A stretch of 64,000 nucleotides of DNA, from positions 31,430-95,429 of the forward strand of contig NZ_QXEV01000006.1 of assembly GCF_003550015.1 (NCBI RefSeq). The letters run 5' to 3'. This DNA comes from Anaeroplasma bactoclasticum. GTDB lineage: Bacteria; Bacillota_I; Bacilli_A; Acholeplasmatales; Anaeroplasmataceae. The notes beneath the pieces were generated by a model. That model had not been told where the DNA came from. It did no database searches and saw nothing but the letters and a program-made list of their open reading frames with translations. The position numbers and the translations under genes are program-made. The first letter of the stretch is position 1. Each line of letters opens with the position of its first letter. Positions 63,011-64,000 of the stretch are shown one piece after another.

Positions 63011-64000
63011 GTGTGCCGGGCATGGCACTAATCTTACTGGTGAAAGTCCAGTCACGGGTATTTACCGCCAAGTGTAGCGAACCTCAAGCCGTTAGGAGTA
63101 ATCCTATGGGTGAAGGAAGAGGTGTAGCAAAATCCTTGAGCCTACGAACAGAAACTTGATGAGGCTAAATGGTAAGTGGATAAGGTTGCAAAGCAAACTG
63201 AAGTCCTAATGGTAAACGTAAAACCAAAACAGTAAATCAAGAGGTTGTGGGATGAAAGATTAGTGAATTACCCCGGGAGGCCCTAACGCGTATTATATAC
63301 GTGCGATAAAAAGCGAATAGTTAGGGAGTCAGCTGAGGTCGTAGTAGGTGGATGCCAACCACTAAAGGACCTAATGTTTATATAGTGCGAATCACTATAA
63401 GCAATATTTGGATAGTCTGTAAGATGAGATAGTCTATGACATTGGAACGTAACCAATGATGATGAAGTAGTCGAAGATGATTCTAAATAAATTTACAAAT
63501 GGAGGAGGAGCAGCAAATGAGCTTAATCGAAGAGATTTTGAGTGTTGAAAACTTAAATGAGGCAATCAAAAGAGTAAAGGCAAATAAGGGGGCAAGTGGC
63601 ATTGACAAAATGTCAGTTGACAAACTTGAGCCATACTTTAATGAACACAGGAAAGAAATTATTGAATCGATAATGAATAAAACCTATAAACCTCAACCCG
63701 TAAGAAGAGTTTATATTCCGAAATCTAATGGCAAATTAAGACCTCTAGGAATACCAACTGTGGTTGATAGGGTTATACAACAGGCAATAGCCCAAAGATT
63801 AGTACCAATATATGAAAATGTATTTAGTGAGTACTCTTACGGCTTTAGACCTAATAGGGACTGTCACACGGCAATAGGCAAGGTATTAGAGTACCTTAAT
63901 CAAGGATTTGAATGGGTAATCGATTTGGATATCGAAAAGTATTTTGATACAGTAAATCACGATAAATTAATCTCAATACTAAGGGAACAAGTAAATGATA
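63011..64000 (+). mobile_element. Group II intron (group IIC-like), 5' part
   Basis: Starts GTGTGCCGGGCATGGCAC at 63011. The next 500 nt hold conserved ribozyme stretches (GTGAAAGTCCAGTCACGGG, AAGCCGTTAGGAG, CCCCGGGAGGCCCTAAC-like) without an open frame, then the reverse-transcriptase gene. Insertion right behind a terminator hairpin is the hallmark of group IIC introns. The 3' end is beyond the window. Confidence 0.85.
63517..64000 (+). CDS. ltrA: Group II intron reverse transcriptase/maturase, N-terminal part
   Basis: 161 codons visible from ATG 63517 (GGAGGAGG site). SVENLNEAIKRVKANKGASGIDKM, RRVYIPKSNGKLRPLGIPT, and VIDLDIEKYFDTVNHD (RT motifs 0-3). The start of the finger/palm of an intron-coded reverse transcriptase; the YADD box lies outside the window. 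Confidence 0.92.
   Translation, partial: MSLIEEILSVENLNEAIKRVKANKGASGIDKMSVDKLEPYFNEHRKEIIESIMNKTYKPQPVRRVYIPKSNGKLRPLGIPTVVDRVIQQAIAQRLVPIYENVFSEYSYGFRPNRDCHTAIGKVLEYLNQGFEWVIDLDIEKYFDTVNHDKLISILREQVND

Noticed and set aside
1..64000. Mollicutes genetic code (TGA as Trp)
   Set aside because: Genes such as tlyA, xseA and recN end in TGA at the expected place, and Trp is TGG, so TGA is a stop.

Overview
This window looks like the chromosome of a low-GC, Gram-positive-type bacterium, most likely a host-associated member of the Bacilli/Erysipelotrichia side of the Firmicutes. The evidence is strong AT bias, AGGAGG-type ribosome binding sites, consensus promoters (often extended -10, TGnTATAAT), a nusB-xseA-xseB-tlyA-recN cluster, degV-fakA-plsX, an MEP-pathway ispH beside uppS, and glgC-glgA. 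TGA is used as a stop (tlyA ends in TGA), so this is the standard bacterial code and not the Mollicutes code. The exact taxon cannot be fixed from the sequence alone.

Layout. (1) 1-9600: end of a DUF1146 gene, then an Rhs/YD-repeat polymorphic-toxin island. A large rhs gene is broken by one frameshift and one in-frame stop but keeps its C-terminal tip and a membrane immunity candidate. An unknown acidic-protein gene with an rhs-like promoter follows. Next comes a deleted second rhs copy carrying a different tip and its own immunity candidate. (2) 9600-25800: core genes: ispH-uppS (minus), nusB-xseA-xseB-tlyA-recN, a Cof-type phosphatase, dinB, a DEAD-box helicase, a DegV protein, glgC-glgA (minus), an anchored thioredoxin-like protein, argS and tRNA-Leu(CAA). 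(3) 25800-37600: an accessory hotspot with a YoaP-type acetyltransferase, a serine-recombinase tail, Fic, a dead KilA-N gene, TetR-EFR1, TetR plus a broken esterase, a RelB/RelE pair, TetR-MFS, and gene scraps. Five copies of a 17-bp motif matching the HVETV codons of rlmD recur here and look like attachment-site scars. (4) 37600-44500: flavodoxin, membrane/HTH pair, a kinase-methyltransferase fusion, a double acetyltransferase, YunG-like, ldh, an unknown zinc-ribbon protein and glutathione peroxidase. (5) 44500-48100: YgjV-like protein and a sulfur module (31-codon ORF, metY, Rrf2 regulator, cysK). (6) 48100-59200: permuted GH3 glycosidase, flavin reductase-rubredoxin, lipoprotein, DUF2974 hydrolase, a TnpB, an HD-GYP protein and a HAD-guanylate-kinase fusion. 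(7) 59400-64000: fakB(degV)-fakA-plsX followed, right after the plsX terminator, by a group II intron whose reverse transcriptase runs off the window.

How the genes work together. FakA and the two DegV proteins would activate exogenous fatty acids for PlsX. GlgC and GlgA make glycogen. MetY and CysK assimilate sulfide under an Rrf2 regulator whose candidate operator is visible. The accessory hotspot appears to have grown by repeated insertion and decay; most of its cargo (Fic, RelBE, KilA-N, three TetR circuits) is typical of mobile elements. The most unusual parts are the rhs tip-swapping arrangement and the attachment-site array.
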